A stretch of 64,000 nt of DNA from Candidatus Rokuibacteriota bacterium (GCA_003220685.1 QHTE01000055.1:158411-222410), one strand, 5' to 3'; counted from the stretch's first letter, positions 44,597 through 53,767 are shown. The notes: generated by a model not told the origin, from the sequence alone. Made by a program: numbers and translations.

Positions 44597-44680
44597 TCTT
44601 TCCTACCGCTCCCAACCGCCCAGGTCGGGGGAAGAACGCCCTCACGCGACATTCCGAGCTTGCCCAGGACTCGCGCCGTG
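44575..44680 (-). pseudogene. Relic of a RimJ-type acetyltransferase C-terminus
   Basis: On the minus strand, in another frame than the GNAT start, the sequence reads RVLGKLGMSREGVL followed by a short tail and TAG at 44575-44577. R-V-L-x-K-L-G-M-x-R-E-G-V-L is the characteristic end of RimJ/RimL-type acetyltransferases. No matching N-terminal part is visible in the 90 bases upstream. It overlaps the GNAT start, so it is a fragment left after loss or rearrangement. Confidence 0.35.
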
Positions 44681-44765
44681 GCGGTACTGCGGCGCGCCAC
44701 CAAGCTGAAGGTAGGCGTCGAGTGGACGGACGCCGATGGAGGTCACCAGCGAGCGCCCCCGGAGG

Positions 44766-45974
44766 TTACTTCAGGCCGAAGGTCTCGACGGCGAGGCCGG
44801 CGATGTGGCGTCCGATCGCGAGCGAGGCCGTGGCGCCCGGGGAGGGCGCATTGAGCACGTGGATCGCGTCCGCCTCGGCGACGATGCGAAAGTCGTCCAC
44901 GAGCGAGCCGTCCGGGCTCACGGCCTGGGCGCGCACGCCGGCGCCGCCGCGCGTGACGTCCTCGGGGCGCAGCGCGGGAACCAGCCGCTGCAGCGCCTGC
45001 ACGAACGCGTTCTTGCTGAGCGAGCGGTACATCTCGTAGCTGCCCGTGCGCCAGTACTTCCGCGCCATCTGCCAGAACCCCCGATAGGCAAGCGTCCCCG
45101 CGAGCTCGCTCGGGCGCACCGTGCCGAAGCGATAGCCCTCGCGCGCGAACGCCAGGACCGCGTTCGGGCCGGCCTCCACCTCGCCGTGCACGGTGCGCGT
45201 GAGGTGGACGCCCAGGAACGGGAACTGCGGATCGGGGACGGGATAGATGAGGCCCCGCACGATGTCCTGGCGCTCGGGCCGGATCATGTAGTACTCGCCG
45301 CGGAACGGGATGATGCGCAGGTCGACCTTCGCGCCGGCCATGCGCGCCACGACGTCGGAATAGAGCCCGGCGCAGTTCACGATCCGCGTCGCTCGTACGA
45401 TTCCGCGCGGCGTGACCAGCTCGATCGTGCCGGCGCGGCGCCGGATCGACGTGACCCCGGCGCCGGTCTGGATCGCGACGCCCCGCGCGGTCAGCTCGCG
45501 CGTCATCGCCGCGCAGACCTCCTTGTAGTCCACGATCGCGGTCGACGGCGACCGGATCGCTCGGAGCGCGCTGGCGTGCGGCTCGATCTCCCGGAGCTCT
45601 CCCGGCTCGATCATCTCGACCGGCACGCCGTTGGCGATCCCGCGCTCGTAGAGCGTCTGCAGGCGCGGCAGCTCGGCGGGCTCGGTCGCGACGATCACCT
45701 TGCCGACGTGGTCGACGCGGATCCCGTACTTGCCGCAGAACTCGAGCATCAGCCCCTTGCCCTCGACGCAGAGCTTCGCCTTGTAGGAGCCCGGCTTGTA
45801 GTAGATGCCGGAGTGGATCACGCCCGAGTTGTTGCCGGTCTGGTGCGTGGCGAGCTTGGCTTCCTTCTCGAGGACGACGAGCCGCGCTCGGGGGCTCTTC
45901 TCGCCCAGAGCCCGCGCGGTGGCGAGGCCGACGATGCCGCCGCCGATGATCGCGATGTCGTAAGAGTTTTCCAT
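44766..45974 (-). CDS. lhgO: L-2-hydroxyglutarate oxidase
   Basis: A 402-residue FAD enzyme oxidising L-2-hydroxyglutarate to 2-oxoglutarate, electrons going to quinone. The FAD motif [15 protein letters not shown], the diagnostic [32 protein letters not shown] and the [18 protein letters not shown] end are all present. This order is that of LhgO/YgaF and not of glycerol-3-phosphate dehydrogenase. The ATG at 45974 lies 9 bases from a good -10 box and has no Shine-Dalgarno sequence. The gene is divergent from the MaoC/CitE/ADH operon. Confidence 0.9.
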   Translation of the reverse strand: MENSYDIAIIGGGIVGLATARALGEKSPRARLVVLEKEAKLATHQTGNNSGVIHSGIYYKPGSYKAKLCVEGKGLMLEFCGKYGIRVDHVGKVIVATEPAELPRLQTLYERGIANGVPVEMIEPGELREIEPHASALRAIRSPSTAIVDYKEVCAAMTRELTARGVAIQTGAGVTSIRRRAGTIELVTPRGIVRATRIVNCAGLYSDVVARMAGAKVDLRIIPFRGEYYMIRPERQDIVRGLIYPVPDPQFPFLGVHLTRTVHGEVEAGPNAVLAFAREGYRFGTVRPSELAGTLAYRGFWQMARKYWRTGSYEMYRSLSKNAFVQALQRLVPALRPEDVTRGGAGVRAQAVSPDGSLVDDFRIVAEADAIHVLNAPSPGATASLAIGRHIAGLAVETFGLK

Positions 45975-45983
45975 GGCGCATCA

Positions 45984-46012
45984 TTGATAGAATCTGGCAC
46001 GACCGCTGTCAA
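45984..46012 (-). promoter_or_regulatory. Promoter of lhgO, leaderless
   Basis: Minus strand: -35 TTGACA (46012-46007, perfect), 17-bp spacer, -10 TATCAA (45989-45984), then 9 bases to the ATG at 45974. Confidence 0.7.
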
Positions 46013-46045
46013 GCGCGGAACCCGAACGACATCCGGAGGTCCGAC

Positions 46046-46504
46046 GTGGCGGGAAAGTACTTCGACGAGCTCGAGATCGGACAGACCTTCCGGCACCAGC
46101 CCGGACGGACGGTCACCGAGGCGGACAACGTGTGGTTCTCCTGCCTCACGATGAACCCCCAGTCGCTCCATGTCGACTTTCACGCGGCGGCGAAAGCCGA
46201 GTTCGGCAAGCCGCTGGTCAACAGCCTCTTCACGCTCGGCGTCGCCGTCGGCCTCTCGGTCGGCGAGACCACGCTCGGCACGACCGTCGGCAATCTCGGG
46301 TTCGAGAAGGTCGAGTTTCCCAAGCCCGTCTTTCACGGGGACACGATCTATTCCGAGACCGAGGTGGTCGACAAGCGCGAGTCGCGGTCGCGCCCGCAGT
46401 GGGGCATCGTGACGTTCGTGCACCGGGCCCGCAACCAGAACGGCGAGGTCGTGATGGTGGCGCGCCGCAACGCGATGATGCGCAAGAAGGGCGCCGGATC
46501 GTGA
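46046..46504 (+). CDS. MaoC-like enoyl-CoA hydratase (hot-dog fold)
   Basis: A 152-residue hot-dog-fold hydratase. The start [27 protein letters not shown] and the hydratase-2 type catalytic segment [12 protein letters not shown] (Asn/His/Asp arrangement) are typical of the mesaconyl/itaconyl/enoyl-CoA dehydratase group. GTG 46046 is preceded by GGAGG. Its stop overlaps the GTG start of the CitE-like lyase (GTGA). The pairing hydratase plus CitE-like lyase is a common one for mesaconyl-CoA to beta-methylmalyl-CoA to glyoxylate and propionyl-CoA, or for itaconate/citramalyl-CoA breakdown. Confidence 0.85.
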   Translation: MAGKYFDELEIGQTFRHQPGRTVTEADNVWFSCLTMNPQSLHVDFHAAAKAEFGKPLVNSLFTLGVAVGLSVGETTLGTTVGNLGFEKVEFPKPVFHGDTIYSETEVVDKRESRSRPQWGIVTFVHRARNQNGEVVMVARRNAMMRKKGAGS

Positions 46505-47382
46505 CGCGCCGGCGGCGCTCGCTCCACTTCGTGCCGGGCGGCAACGAGCGCATGCTCGCCAAGGCGCTGACCATCCCGGCCGACGGCCTCATCCTCGACC
46601 TCGAGGACGCGGTCGCGCCGGACCGCAAGGCAGCCACCCGAGGGGTGGTCCGCGAGTGGCTGACTCGCGAGTTCGGCGGCCGCGAGCGGTGGGTGCGGAT
46701 GAATCCGATCGCCACCGGGCTCGGCCAGGCGGACCTCGAGGAGACGATCGCGTCGCGCCCCGACGGCTACGTGGTCCCCAAGCCCGGCAGCGCCGCCGAC
46801 ATCCGCGCGATCGTCAGGATCCTCGACCGGCTCGAGCAGCGCCACGGGATTCAGAACGGCGCCACGCGGCTCGTGCTGATCGCGACGGAGACGCCCGAGG
46901 GGCTGCTGAACATCCGCGAGATCGCGGCGGCCACACCGCGGACGGTCGCGATCTCCTGGGGCGTCGAGGACCTGGGCGCCGCGATGGGGCTCGGCCGGGT
47001 TCGCGACGCCGCAGGCCGCTACATGGACATCCCGCGCTACGCGCGCGTCATGTGCGCCGTCGTCGCCGCCGCGTGCGGAGTCGCGGCGATCGACACGGTC
47101 TTCACGGACATCGCGGACCTCGACGGCCTGCGGCGCGAGTGCGAGGAAGGGGTGGCGATGGGCTTCACCGGTAAGATCTCGATCCATCCCGCCCAGATCC
47201 CCGTGATCAACGAGGTCTTCACGCCGTCGAAGGAATCGGTGGACGAGGCGCGCCAGCTCGTCGCGCTGTTCGAGGAGCACGCGCGGCGTGGCGTCTTCGC
47301 CTTCACGTTCAAGGGCCAGATGGTGGACGCCCCGCACCTCGCGCGCGCGAAGAAGCTCGTGGCGAGGGCGGGCGGCGAGTGA
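46501..47382 (+). CDS. HpcH/HpaI aldolase / citrate-lyase-beta-like (malyl- or citramalyl-CoA lyase type)
   Basis: A 293-residue TIM-barrel lyase. Motifs are [37 protein letters not shown] (acidic metal ligands), [23 protein letters not shown] (Glu ligand) and [28 protein letters not shown] is the characteristic end. Such enzymes cleave malyl-CoA, beta-methylmalyl-CoA or citramalyl-CoA. The GTG start overlaps the MaoC stop. If glyoxylate is the product, it links to the glycolate oxidase genes at 16.5-20.9 kb; this is inference. Confidence 0.85.
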   Translation: MTRRRRSLHFVPGGNERMLAKALTIPADGLILDLEDAVAPDRKAATRGVVREWLTREFGGRERWVRMNPIATGLGQADLEETIASRPDGYVVPKPGSAADIRAIVRILDRLEQRHGIQNGATRLVLIATETPEGLLNIREIAAATPRTVAISWGVEDLGAAMGLGRVRDAAGRYMDIPRYARVMCAVVAAACGVAAIDTVFTDIADLDGLRRECEEGVAMGFTGKISIHPAQIPVINEVFTPSKESVDEARQLVALFEEHARRGVFAFTFKGQMVDAPHLARAKKLVARAGGE

Positions 47383-47412
47383 GCCCGAGCCCGGCCGCGC
47401 CACTCCGATAGG

Positions 47413-48429
47413 ATGCGGGCGCTCGTCCTCTCCGCCCCGGCGCCGATCGAGACCGCGCCGCTGCGTCTGGAAGCTCGTCCCGTGCCCGCGCCCGCCCCCG
47501 GCGAGATCCTGGTCCGCGTGAGCGCGTGCGCCGTGTGCCGCACCGACCTGCACATCGTCGAGGGCGAGCTTCCGCCGGTCCGGCCCCTCGTCGTGCCCGG
47601 GCACCAGGTCGTCGGACGGGTCGAGCGCGCGGGCAGCAGCGCGCGGCGCTTCCAGCCCGGCGACCGAGTGGGGATCGCGTGGCTTCGCGGGACGTGCGGC
47701 GCCTGCGAGGCGTGCCGTGGCGGGCGGGAGAACCTCTGCGGGCGCACCGAGTTCACCGGCTATCACGCCGACGGCGGCTTCGCCGACTACGCGGTGGTCT
47801 CCGAAGCCTTCGCCTACGCGATCCCGTCCGTGTTCGGCGACGCCGAGGCGGCGCCGCTCCTCTGCGCCGGCATCATCGGCTACCGGGCGCTCAAGCTGAG
47901 CGAGGTCAGGCCGGGCGGACGCCTCGGCATCTACGGATTCGGGGCTTCGGCTCACGTGACCCTGCAGGTCGCGCGGGCCCGCGGCCTGGACGTCTTCGTC
48001 TGCACGCGCGAGGAGTCGCATCGGGCGCTCGCGCGCCGGCTGGGCGCGACCTGGGTCGGCGGCGTCGCCGAGGCGATGCCCGCGAAGATGCACGGCACGA
48101 TCCTCTTCGCGCCGGCCGGCGAGCTGGTGCCCGTCGCGCTCCAGAATCTGGATCGGGGCGGCACCCTGGCGCTGGCCGGCGTCTACATGACGGCGGTGCC
48201 GTCGCTCGACTACGAGCGCGATCTGTTCTACGAGCGGAAGGTCCGGAGCGTGACCGCCAACACCCGCGCCGACGGCGAGGAGCTCCTCGCGGAAGCCGGG
48301 CGGATCCCGATCCGGACCGAGACGACGACGTTCGGCCTCGAAGACGCCAACCGTGCGCTGGCCCTCCTGAAACGAGGCGCCTTCGCCGGGGCCGGAGTGC
48401 TCTTGACCGGTGAGGGTTCTCGCGTATGA
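47413..48429 (+). CDS. Zinc-dependent alcohol dehydrogenase (MDR family)
   Basis: A 338-residue medium-chain dehydrogenase. Catalytic zinc ligands are Cys in SACAVCRTDLH and His in VVPGHQVVGRVE. The structural zinc motif is CGACEACRGGRENLC. The dinucleotide motif reads GIYGFGASAHVTLQVARARG (GxGxxx form rather than GxGGxG), which is still compatible with NAD(P) binding. Length is near that of AdhP-like enzymes. Substrate is unknown; primary alcohols are usual. Its end overlaps the open frame of the following aminotransferase, though the chosen start of that gene is 29 bases downstream. Confidence 0.88.
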   Translation: MRALVLSAPAPIETAPLRLEARPVPAPAPGEILVRVSACAVCRTDLHIVEGELPPVRPLVVPGHQVVGRVERAGSSARRFQPGDRVGIAWLRGTCGACEACRGGRENLCGRTEFTGYHADGGFADYAVVSEAFAYAIPSVFGDAEAAPLLCAGIIGYRALKLSEVRPGGRLGIYGFGASAHVTLQVARARGLDVFVCTREESHRALARRLGATWVGGVAEAMPAKMHGTILFAPAGELVPVALQNLDRGGTLALAGVYMTAVPSLDYERDLFYERKVRSVTANTRADGEELLAEAGRIPIRTETTTFGLEDANRALALLKRGAFAGAGVLLTGEGSRV

Positions 48430-48458
48430 TCACCGAACGGTTCGACGGAGGCTCATCG

Positions 48459-49745
48459 ATGAGCGATCAAGAAAACCTTCTGCGCCGCGCCGATCAGGTC
48501 CTTCCCGGAGGCATCCTCGGCAGTCACCGGAGCGGCCCCGGGCTCGAATTCGTCGTCAAGGAAGGCCACGGCGCGTACCTCTACGACATGGTCGGGCGGC
48601 GCTATCTCGACTACCTGCTCGGCTCCGGCCCGATGCTGCTCGGCCACGCGCACCCGGCCGTCGTCGAGGCGGTCGAGCGCCAGATGGCGCGCGGCACGTC
48701 CTACTTCCTGCTGAACGAGCCGGCGATCGAGCTGGCCGAAGAGATCGTCCGAGCCGTCCCGTGCGCGGAACAGGTGCGCTACACCTCGAGCGGCTCGGAG
48801 GCGACGTTCTTCGCGCTTCGCGTCGCACGCGCCTTCCGGAAGCGCGACAAGATCATGAAGTTCGAGGGCGGCTTCCACGGCACGCACGACTACGCGCTGA
48901 TGAGCGTGGTCCCGCGCTCGCCGAAGGCGTTCCCGGCGGCGATGACGGACTCGGCCGGCGTCCCGCACGCGATCGAGGCCGAGGTACTGATCGCGCCCTA
49001 TAACGATCTGGCGACCGCCGAGGCGCTGATCGCCGCGCACCACGACGAGTTGGCCGCGGTGCTGATCGAGCCCTACCAGCGGACGATCGTGCCGGTGCCG
49101 GGCTTCCTGGCGGGGCTGCGCGCCGCGACGCGTCGCTACGGCGTGCCGCTCGTCTTCGACGAGATCGTGACCGGCTTTCGATTCGCGTACGGCGGCGCCC
49201 AGGAGTACTACGGGGTCGTGCCCGACCTGGCGGCGTACGGCAAGGTGGTGGCCGGCGGCTTTCCGCTCGCGTGCATCGCTGGGCCGAAGGCGATCATGCG
49301 TCACTTCGACGCGGCGCTCGAGGGCACCCCGGACTACGTCTGGCAGGCCGGAACGTTCAACGGCAACGCCATCGCCTGCGCGGCCGGTCTCGCGACCCTG
49401 GCCGAGCTCCGGAAGCCGGGCGCGTACCAGCGGCTCTTCAAGACCGGCACGCGCCTGCGCGAGGGGCTCGCCGCCACCGCGCGCAAGCACGGCGTGCCGG
49501 CGCAGGTCAGCGGCGAGCCGCCGGTCTTCGATATCTTCTTCACCGACCGTCCCCTCGTCGACTATCGCGCCACCTTGACGGCCGACCGCGACCGGATCAA
49601 GCGCTTCAATCAGGAGCTGGTGCGCCGCAAGGTCGTCAAGGCCGCGAACAAGATCTACGTGTCGCTCGCTCACACCGACAAGGACGTCGACGAGACGCTC
49701 GACATATTCGACCAGGCGCTCGGGGTCATCGCCGCCGGCGCGTGA
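48459..49745 (+). CDS. Class III aminotransferase, glutamate-1-semialdehyde aminomutase-like
   Basis: A 428-residue PLP enzyme. The N-terminus LPGGILGSHR and the YTSSGSEATFFALRVARA phosphate-binding loop resemble HemL-type enzymes. VFDEIVTGFRFAYGGAQEYYG holds the PLP-ring Asp, and the Schiff-base lysine is in AAYGKVVAGGFPLACIAG. It is not necessarily heme synthesis: catabolic members of this group act on amino acids and beta-amino acids and sit beside peptide transporters, as here. The start at 48459 is preferred over 48426 because CGGAGG stands 7 bases upstream. Confidence 0.85.
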   Translation: MSDQENLLRRADQVLPGGILGSHRSGPGLEFVVKEGHGAYLYDMVGRRYLDYLLGSGPMLLGHAHPAVVEAVERQMARGTSYFLLNEPAIELAEEIVRAVPCAEQVRYTSSGSEATFFALRVARAFRKRDKIMKFEGGFHGTHDYALMSVVPRSPKAFPAAMTDSAGVPHAIEAEVLIAPYNDLATAEALIAAHHDELAAVLIEPYQRTIVPVPGFLAGLRAATRRYGVPLVFDEIVTGFRFAYGGAQEYYGVVPDLAAYGKVVAGGFPLACIAGPKAIMRHFDAALEGTPDYVWQAGTFNGNAIACAAGLATLAELRKPGAYQRLFKTGTRLREGLAATARKHGVPAQVSGEPPVFDIFFTDRPLVDYRATLTADRDRIKRFNQELVRRKVVKAANKIYVSLAHTDKDVDETLDIFDQALGVIAAGA

Positions 49746-49761
49746 GGTCGCGGAGGAATCC

Positions 49762-51387
49762 ATGAATCTCAGCCGACGGCACCTGCTCAAGCTGAGCGGC
49801 GCCGCGCTGGCCGGCGCGTCGATGGCCCCGGCCGTCGCGCGCGCGCAAACGCCCAAGCGCGGCGGCACCCTGGCGATCCGGACCTGGGATCCGCCGCACT
49901 TCGACCCGTTCCAGACGATCTCCTACAAGTCGCACATCGCCCTCAGCTTCACGCACAGCCGGCTGCTCCGACACAAGGCGGGGCCGAGCGTCGTGCCCGG
50001 CACGTTCCCGATCGAGGGAGACCTGGCCGAGTCGTGGACCCAGCCGAGCGAGACGACGTACGTGTTCAAGCTCCGCAAGGGGGTGCGCTGGCAGAACAAG
50101 CCGCCGGTGAACGGCCGCGAGCTGACGGCCGACGACGTCGTGTTCAGCGTGAACCACTTCCTGACCGTGCAGGGCAACGCCAACGCCTACATGCTCAAGT
50201 CGGTCGACAAGGTGGAGGCGCTCGACAAGTACACGGTGAAGTTCACCCTGAAAGAATCGTTCGTCTGGTTCCTCGACATGCTGGCGAATCCGCACGCCGT
50301 GGCCATCGTCGCCCGGGAAGTCGTCGACAAGCACGGCGATCTCAAGAAGTGGGAGTCGGTCGTCGGCACCGGCCCGTGGATGCTCGACTCGTATCGTCCG
50401 AACGTCGGGCTCGCCTACGTGCGCAATCCGAATTACTTTCAGTCCGGTCTGCCCTACATCGATCGGATCGAGGCGACCGTCGACGAGGACAACGCCTCGC
50501 GCATGGCGGCGTTCCTCAGCGGCAAGTACGATCTCGGCTGGGAGTTCCCCGGCACGATCAACCGCGTCGACTGGGTGCAGATCAAGGACACGCTCAAGCA
50601 GAAGCGGCCGAAGCTTCAGACCGTCGAGTTCCCGTCGCCGGTGATGAGCCATATCTCGATGCGGACCGACCAGAAGCCGTTCAGCGACGTGCGGGTCCGG
50701 CAGGCCATGTCGCTGGCCATCGACCGCAAGGCCATCATCGAAGCCGTGTTCGAGGGCGTCGGCGCGATGAACCCGGCGGTGCCGGCCGCCCTGAAGGAGT
50801 GGTCGATTCCGTTCGACAAGCTCGGCGACGGCGCGAAGTACTACCGGCACGACCCCGCCGAGGCCAAGCGGCTGCTGGCCGCCGCCGGCTATCCGAATGG
50901 ATTTCCCGGCACAATGTGCTTCACGACCTACGGCTCCACGATCCTGGTCGACTCGCTGCAGCTCGTGCAGAAGGACCTCAAGGCCGTCGGCATCGACGTG
51001 AGGATCGACCAGAAGGAGTACGGCGCCTACATCGCGACCTGCTTCTACGGCAAGTTCGACTCGATGACCTACGGGCCGCAGACGGGATTCCTCGAGCCCG
51101 ACAACTTCCTCTTCGGCCAGTACTACCCGGAGGAGCTGAAGAACCAGAGCCACATCGTCGACAACAAGGTCGCCGAAATGCTCGTCCGCCAGCGGCGCAC
51201 GTTCGACCAGGCCAAGCGGCGCGAGATCATCTACGACATCCAGCGGCACCTGGCGACGCAGCAGTACTACGTCCAGATGCCGTCGGGCGTCTACATCGCG
51301 GTATGGGAAGGCGCGCTCAAGAACTACGGCCCGAACATGGGCTACGACTACGGCGGCCGCCTCATGGCCGCGTGGCTCGACCGCTAG
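49762..51387 (+). CDS. ABC transporter substrate-binding protein, family 5, Tat-exported
   Basis: A 541-residue periplasmic binding protein. The N-terminus MNLSRRHLLKLSGAALAG has a twin-arginine motif (SRRHLLK) and a signal ending in ARA, so export is by Tat. The mature part begins KRGGTLAIRTWDPPHFDP and shows LAESWTQPSETTYVFKLRKG, then NGRELTADDVVFSV. The typical hinge and C-terminal regions (AAGYPNGFPG, VQKDLKAVGIDVRID) follow. It delivers a peptide, opine or similar solute to the permeases encoded next. GGAGGA precedes the ATG. Confidence 0.9.
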   Translation: MNLSRRHLLKLSGAALAGASMAPAVARAQTPKRGGTLAIRTWDPPHFDPFQTISYKSHIALSFTHSRLLRHKAGPSVVPGTFPIEGDLAESWTQPSETTYVFKLRKGVRWQNKPPVNGRELTADDVVFSVNHFLTVQGNANAYMLKSVDKVEALDKYTVKFTLKESFVWFLDMLANPHAVAIVAREVVDKHGDLKKWESVVGTGPWMLDSYRPNVGLAYVRNPNYFQSGLPYIDRIEATVDEDNASRMAAFLSGKYDLGWEFPGTINRVDWVQIKDTLKQKRPKLQTVEFPSPVMSHISMRTDQKPFSDVRVRQAMSLAIDRKAIIEAVFEGVGAMNPAVPAALKEWSIPFDKLGDGAKYYRHDPAEAKRLLAAAGYPNGFPGTMCFTTYGSTILVDSLQLVQKDLKAVGIDVRIDQKEYGAYIATCFYGKFDSMTYGPQTGFLEPDNFLFGQYYPEELKNQSHIVDNKVAEMLVRQRRTFDQAKRREIIYDIQRHLATQQYYVQMPSGVYIAVWEGALKNYGPNMGYDYGGRLMAAWLDR

Positions 51388-51404
51388 CCGGTGCCCGACC
51401 GCTC

Positions 51405-52319
51405 GTGCTGAGGCGGTACCTCGCCAAGCGGCTCCTGGTCGCGATCCCGTCGCTGCTGATCGCGTCGCTGATCGTCTTCACGCTCCCGCGCCTGATTCCG
51501 GGCGACGTCGTCATGCTCATGCTGGCCGAGAAGGCGTACGCCAAGGATCTGGACGAGCTGCGCGCGAAGCTCGGTCTGGATCGGCCGCTGCCGGTGCAGT
51601 ACGTGGAATGGCTCGGTCGCGCCGTCCGCGGCGACCTCGGCGAATCGCTGTGGACGAAGCGCCCGGTGCTGGAGGAGATCGGCCAGCGGCTGCCGCTGAC
51701 GTTCGAGCTGGCGGTGTTCGGGCTCTCCTTCGCGCTCCTGATCGCCATCCCGGTCGGCCTCATTTCGGCCGCCCGCCACGACACGATCCAGGACTACATC
51801 GCCCGGAGCGCCGCGATCCTCGGGCTGTCCGTCCCCCCCTTCTGGCTCGCGACGCTCCTGATCGTGCTGCCCGCGATCTGGTGGGGCTGGCGGCCGGTGA
51901 CCGGCTTCGTCGAGTTCTCGCGCGATCCGGCCGGGCACGTGACCCAGCTTCTCTTGCCGGCTCTGATCCTCGTGACGCGCGGCATGCTGCTCGAGGTGCT
52001 CCGGCAGGACTACGTGCGCACGGCGTGGGCGAAGGGGCTCGCCGAGCACGTGGTCGTCATGAAGCACGGGCTCCGCAACGCCATCATCCCGGTCGTGACC
52101 TTGCTCGGCACCCAGCTCCCTCAAGTCATCGGCGGCACCGTGATCATCGAGACGGTGTTCGGCCTTCCCGGCATGAGCCGCTTCCTGTTCGACGCGATCA
52201 ACCAGCGCGACTACCCCGTGATCCAGGGCGTCAACCTCATCGTCATCTCGCTGATCGTCGTCATCAATCTGACGGTCGACGCGCTCTATGCCGTCCTCGA
52301 TCCGCGGATACGATATTGA
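51405..52319 (+). CDS. Peptide-type ABC transporter permease (DppB family)
   Basis: A 304-residue inner-membrane permease with six hydrophobic segments. It starts YLAKRLLVAIPSLLIASLIVF, has the periplasmic LGLDRPLPVQYVEWLGRAVRGDLGES loop (residue range about 50-80) and the cytoplasmic EAA-type loop YVRTAWAKGLAEHVVVMKH. It ends DALYAVLDPRIRY, the standard DppB C-terminus. The start is taken at GTG 51405, 17 bases after the binding-protein stop. The partner permease lies 153 bases downstream beyond two hairpins. No ATPase genes follow in the window. Confidence 0.88.
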   Translation: MLRRYLAKRLLVAIPSLLIASLIVFTLPRLIPGDVVMLMLAEKAYAKDLDELRAKLGLDRPLPVQYVEWLGRAVRGDLGESLWTKRPVLEEIGQRLPLTFELAVFGLSFALLIAIPVGLISAARHDTIQDYIARSAAILGLSVPPFWLATLLIVLPAIWWGWRPVTGFVEFSRDPAGHVTQLLLPALILVTRGMLLEVLRQDYVRTAWAKGLAEHVVVMKHGLRNAIIPVVTLLGTQLPQVIGGTVIIETVFGLPGMSRFLFDAINQRDYPVIQGVNLIVISLIVVINLTVDALYAVLDPRIRY

Positions 52320-52349
52320 TCGGGGGGAGCGTCCGCCGCTCCCCCCGAT
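52319..52349 (+). terminator. Strong hairpin directly after the dppB-like stop
   Basis: A perfect 13-bp stem (52319-52331 with 52337-52349, arms ATCGGGGGGAGCG/CGCTCCCCCCGAT) and a 5-nt loop, beginning in the stop codon. No U tract. It lies within an operon, so mRNA stabilisation or partial termination is likelier than full termination. Confidence 0.5.
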
Positions 52350-52392
52350 GCCCCCCACCGGTCGCCCTGTGTGGCCGAGGCTAGGACCGATT

Positions 52393-52411
52393 GCGCCGGC
52401 AACGCCGGCGC
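52393..52411 (+). other. Second hairpin between dppB-like and dppC-like genes
   Basis: A perfect 8-bp stem GCGCCGGC (52393-52400) / GCCGGCGC (52404-52411) with a 3-nt loop AAC. Together with the preceding hairpin it fills a 153-base gap where dppB and dppC are usually adjacent. Confidence 0.45.
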
Positions 52412-52472
52412 TCGAACCGCGCCGATTTCCGCACGGCTGCCCGTTACGACGGCCCGGCGAGTTGGCTTCGGC

Positions 52473-53405
52473 GTGAGTACGCGCGTCGAGATTCCGCAGC
52501 GGGTTGCGCCGGCGAAGGCGGCCGGGGCGCGCGGGCGCGCGTGGATCGGCGGGGCCGACACGCTCCGCGCGCTCGGGAGGTTTGTCCGGCGCAAGCCCCT
52601 CGGCGCGATCGGCGCCGTCATCGTGGTCGTGCTGCTCGTGATGGCGGTGTTCGCCGAGCGGATCGCGCCGTACAGCTACGACGAGACGATCCGCGGCGCC
52701 CGCATGCGGGCGCCGTCGGCGGCCCACTGGCTCGGCACCGACAACCTCTCCCGCGACATGTGGAGCCGCATCGTCTACGGCGCGCGGGTGTCGATCACGG
52801 TCGGCTTCGCGACCGTCGGCATGGCGGTGCTGCTCGCCACGACCGTCGGAGTCTCGAGCGGCTACTTCGGCGGCGCCTACGACCTGGTGGTCCAGCGGGT
52901 GGTCGACGCGTGGCTCTCGTTTCCGTATCTCGTCATCGTGCTGTCGGTGATGGCGGTCCTGGGCCCGGGGCTCTTCAACGTGGTGCTCTCGCTCGCGATC
53001 ATCATCGCTGCCGTCAACTCGCGGGTGATCCGCGGCGCGACGATCGCGATCGCCCAGGGCACATACGTCGAGGCCGCGCGCGCGGTGGGCTGTGGGCACA
53101 CGCGGATCATCGTGCGTCATATCCTCCCCAACGTCGCCGCCACGATCATCATCCTGGCGACGATCGGTCTCGGCACCGCGATCCTGGCCGAGTCGGCGCT
53201 CTCTTTCCTCGGTTTCGGCGTGCCGCCGCCGTACCCGGCGTGGGGCGGAATGCTCTCGGGCTCCGGGCGAACCTACATGTTCCGCGCGCCGTGGATGGCC
53301 ATCTGGCCGGGCGTCGCGATCTCGCTCGCCGTCTTCGGCTTCAACATGCTCGGCGATGCGCTGCGCGACGTGCTCGATCCCCGGTTGCGCGGCAGCGGGA
53401 GGTGA
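52473..53405 (+). CDS. Peptide-type ABC transporter permease (DppC family)
   Basis: A 310-residue inner-membrane permease. It has an N-terminal cytoplasmic stretch, a first membrane segment (IGAVIVVVLLVMAVFAERIA), and the family's HWLGTDNLSRDMWSRIVYGAR periplasmic motif (about residues 87-107). The EAA loop is GTYVEAARAVGCGHTRIIVRH. It ends with LGFGVPPPYPAWGGMLS and LGDALRDVLDPRLRG. It forms the transport channel with the DppB-like protein. The GTG at 52473 is the best start; no Shine-Dalgarno sequence is obvious. Dpp-type ATPase genes (dppD, dppF) are absent downstream, so the ATPase must be encoded elsewhere. Confidence 0.88.
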   Translation: MSTRVEIPQRVAPAKAAGARGRAWIGGADTLRALGRFVRRKPLGAIGAVIVVVLLVMAVFAERIAPYSYDETIRGARMRAPSAAHWLGTDNLSRDMWSRIVYGARVSITVGFATVGMAVLLATTVGVSSGYFGGAYDLVVQRVVDAWLSFPYLVIVLSVMAVLGPGLFNVVLSLAIIIAAVNSRVIRGATIAIAQGTYVEAARAVGCGHTRIIVRHILPNVAATIIILATIGLGTAILAESALSFLGFGVPPPYPAWGGMLSGSGRTYMFRAPWMAIWPGVAISLAVFGFNMLGDALRDVLDPRLRGSGR

Positions 53406-53767
53406 GTGCCGTCGCGGCGCGGGCCCGAGCCGGTCCAATCGAAGCTGGACGCCGCGCCACTTGACGTCCCGCGACCATGTGGAGTACAGAGGGAGTACGG
53501 TGACGCGATCGGGTGTCGCGCACCGTCGTGGGCCCACGCGAATCCAGGAGGTGTTAGATGGAGAAGACACCACCGGACCTGACAGCCGCGCCCCACGGAG
53601 CCTGCTAGCGGTTCCGAGCGGCGCCCGCGAGTCGTAGTAATTCACTCCCGACGCAAGTCGGGACGCGCAGCCCGGCCTGCGCAATGCAAAGAGGGGGAGG
53701 CCGTGGGCGAGCCCGTCTCGCCCACGCCCCCGATGCTCCCTGATGCTTCGAGAGGCATCACGCTCGC
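53406..53767 (+). other. Structured intergenic leader between dppC-like and the C39 peptidase gene
   Basis: This 362-base gap holds a promoter candidate (TTGACG 53461-53466, 18 bp, TACAGA 53485-53490) and then hairpins. Hairpin 1 spans 53497-53526 (6 bp plus 5 bp with one bulged A). A 12-bp palindrome CGTGGGCCCACG lies at 53527-53538. Next come AGGAGG and a 16-codon ORF at 53558-53608. Hairpin 2 is at 53646-53663 (7 bp, GCAA tetraloop). Hairpin 3 is at 53703-53725 (9 bp GTGGGCGAG/CTCGCCCAC). Hairpin 4 is at 53741-53760 (6 bp). I recognise no known riboswitch. Confidence 0.5.
53558..53608 (+). CDS. 16-codon ORF with ideal ribosome binding site
   Basis: ATG at 53558 after AGGAGG with 6-base spacing; product MEKTPPDLTAAPHGAC, then TAG. 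It is too short for domain analysis. It could be a leader peptide controlling the downstream peptidase gene, or a very small precursor peptide with a C-terminal Cys. The strong ribosome binding site contrasts with the many leaderless genes around. It could also be chance. Confidence 0.35.
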   Translation: MEKTPPDLTAAPHGAC

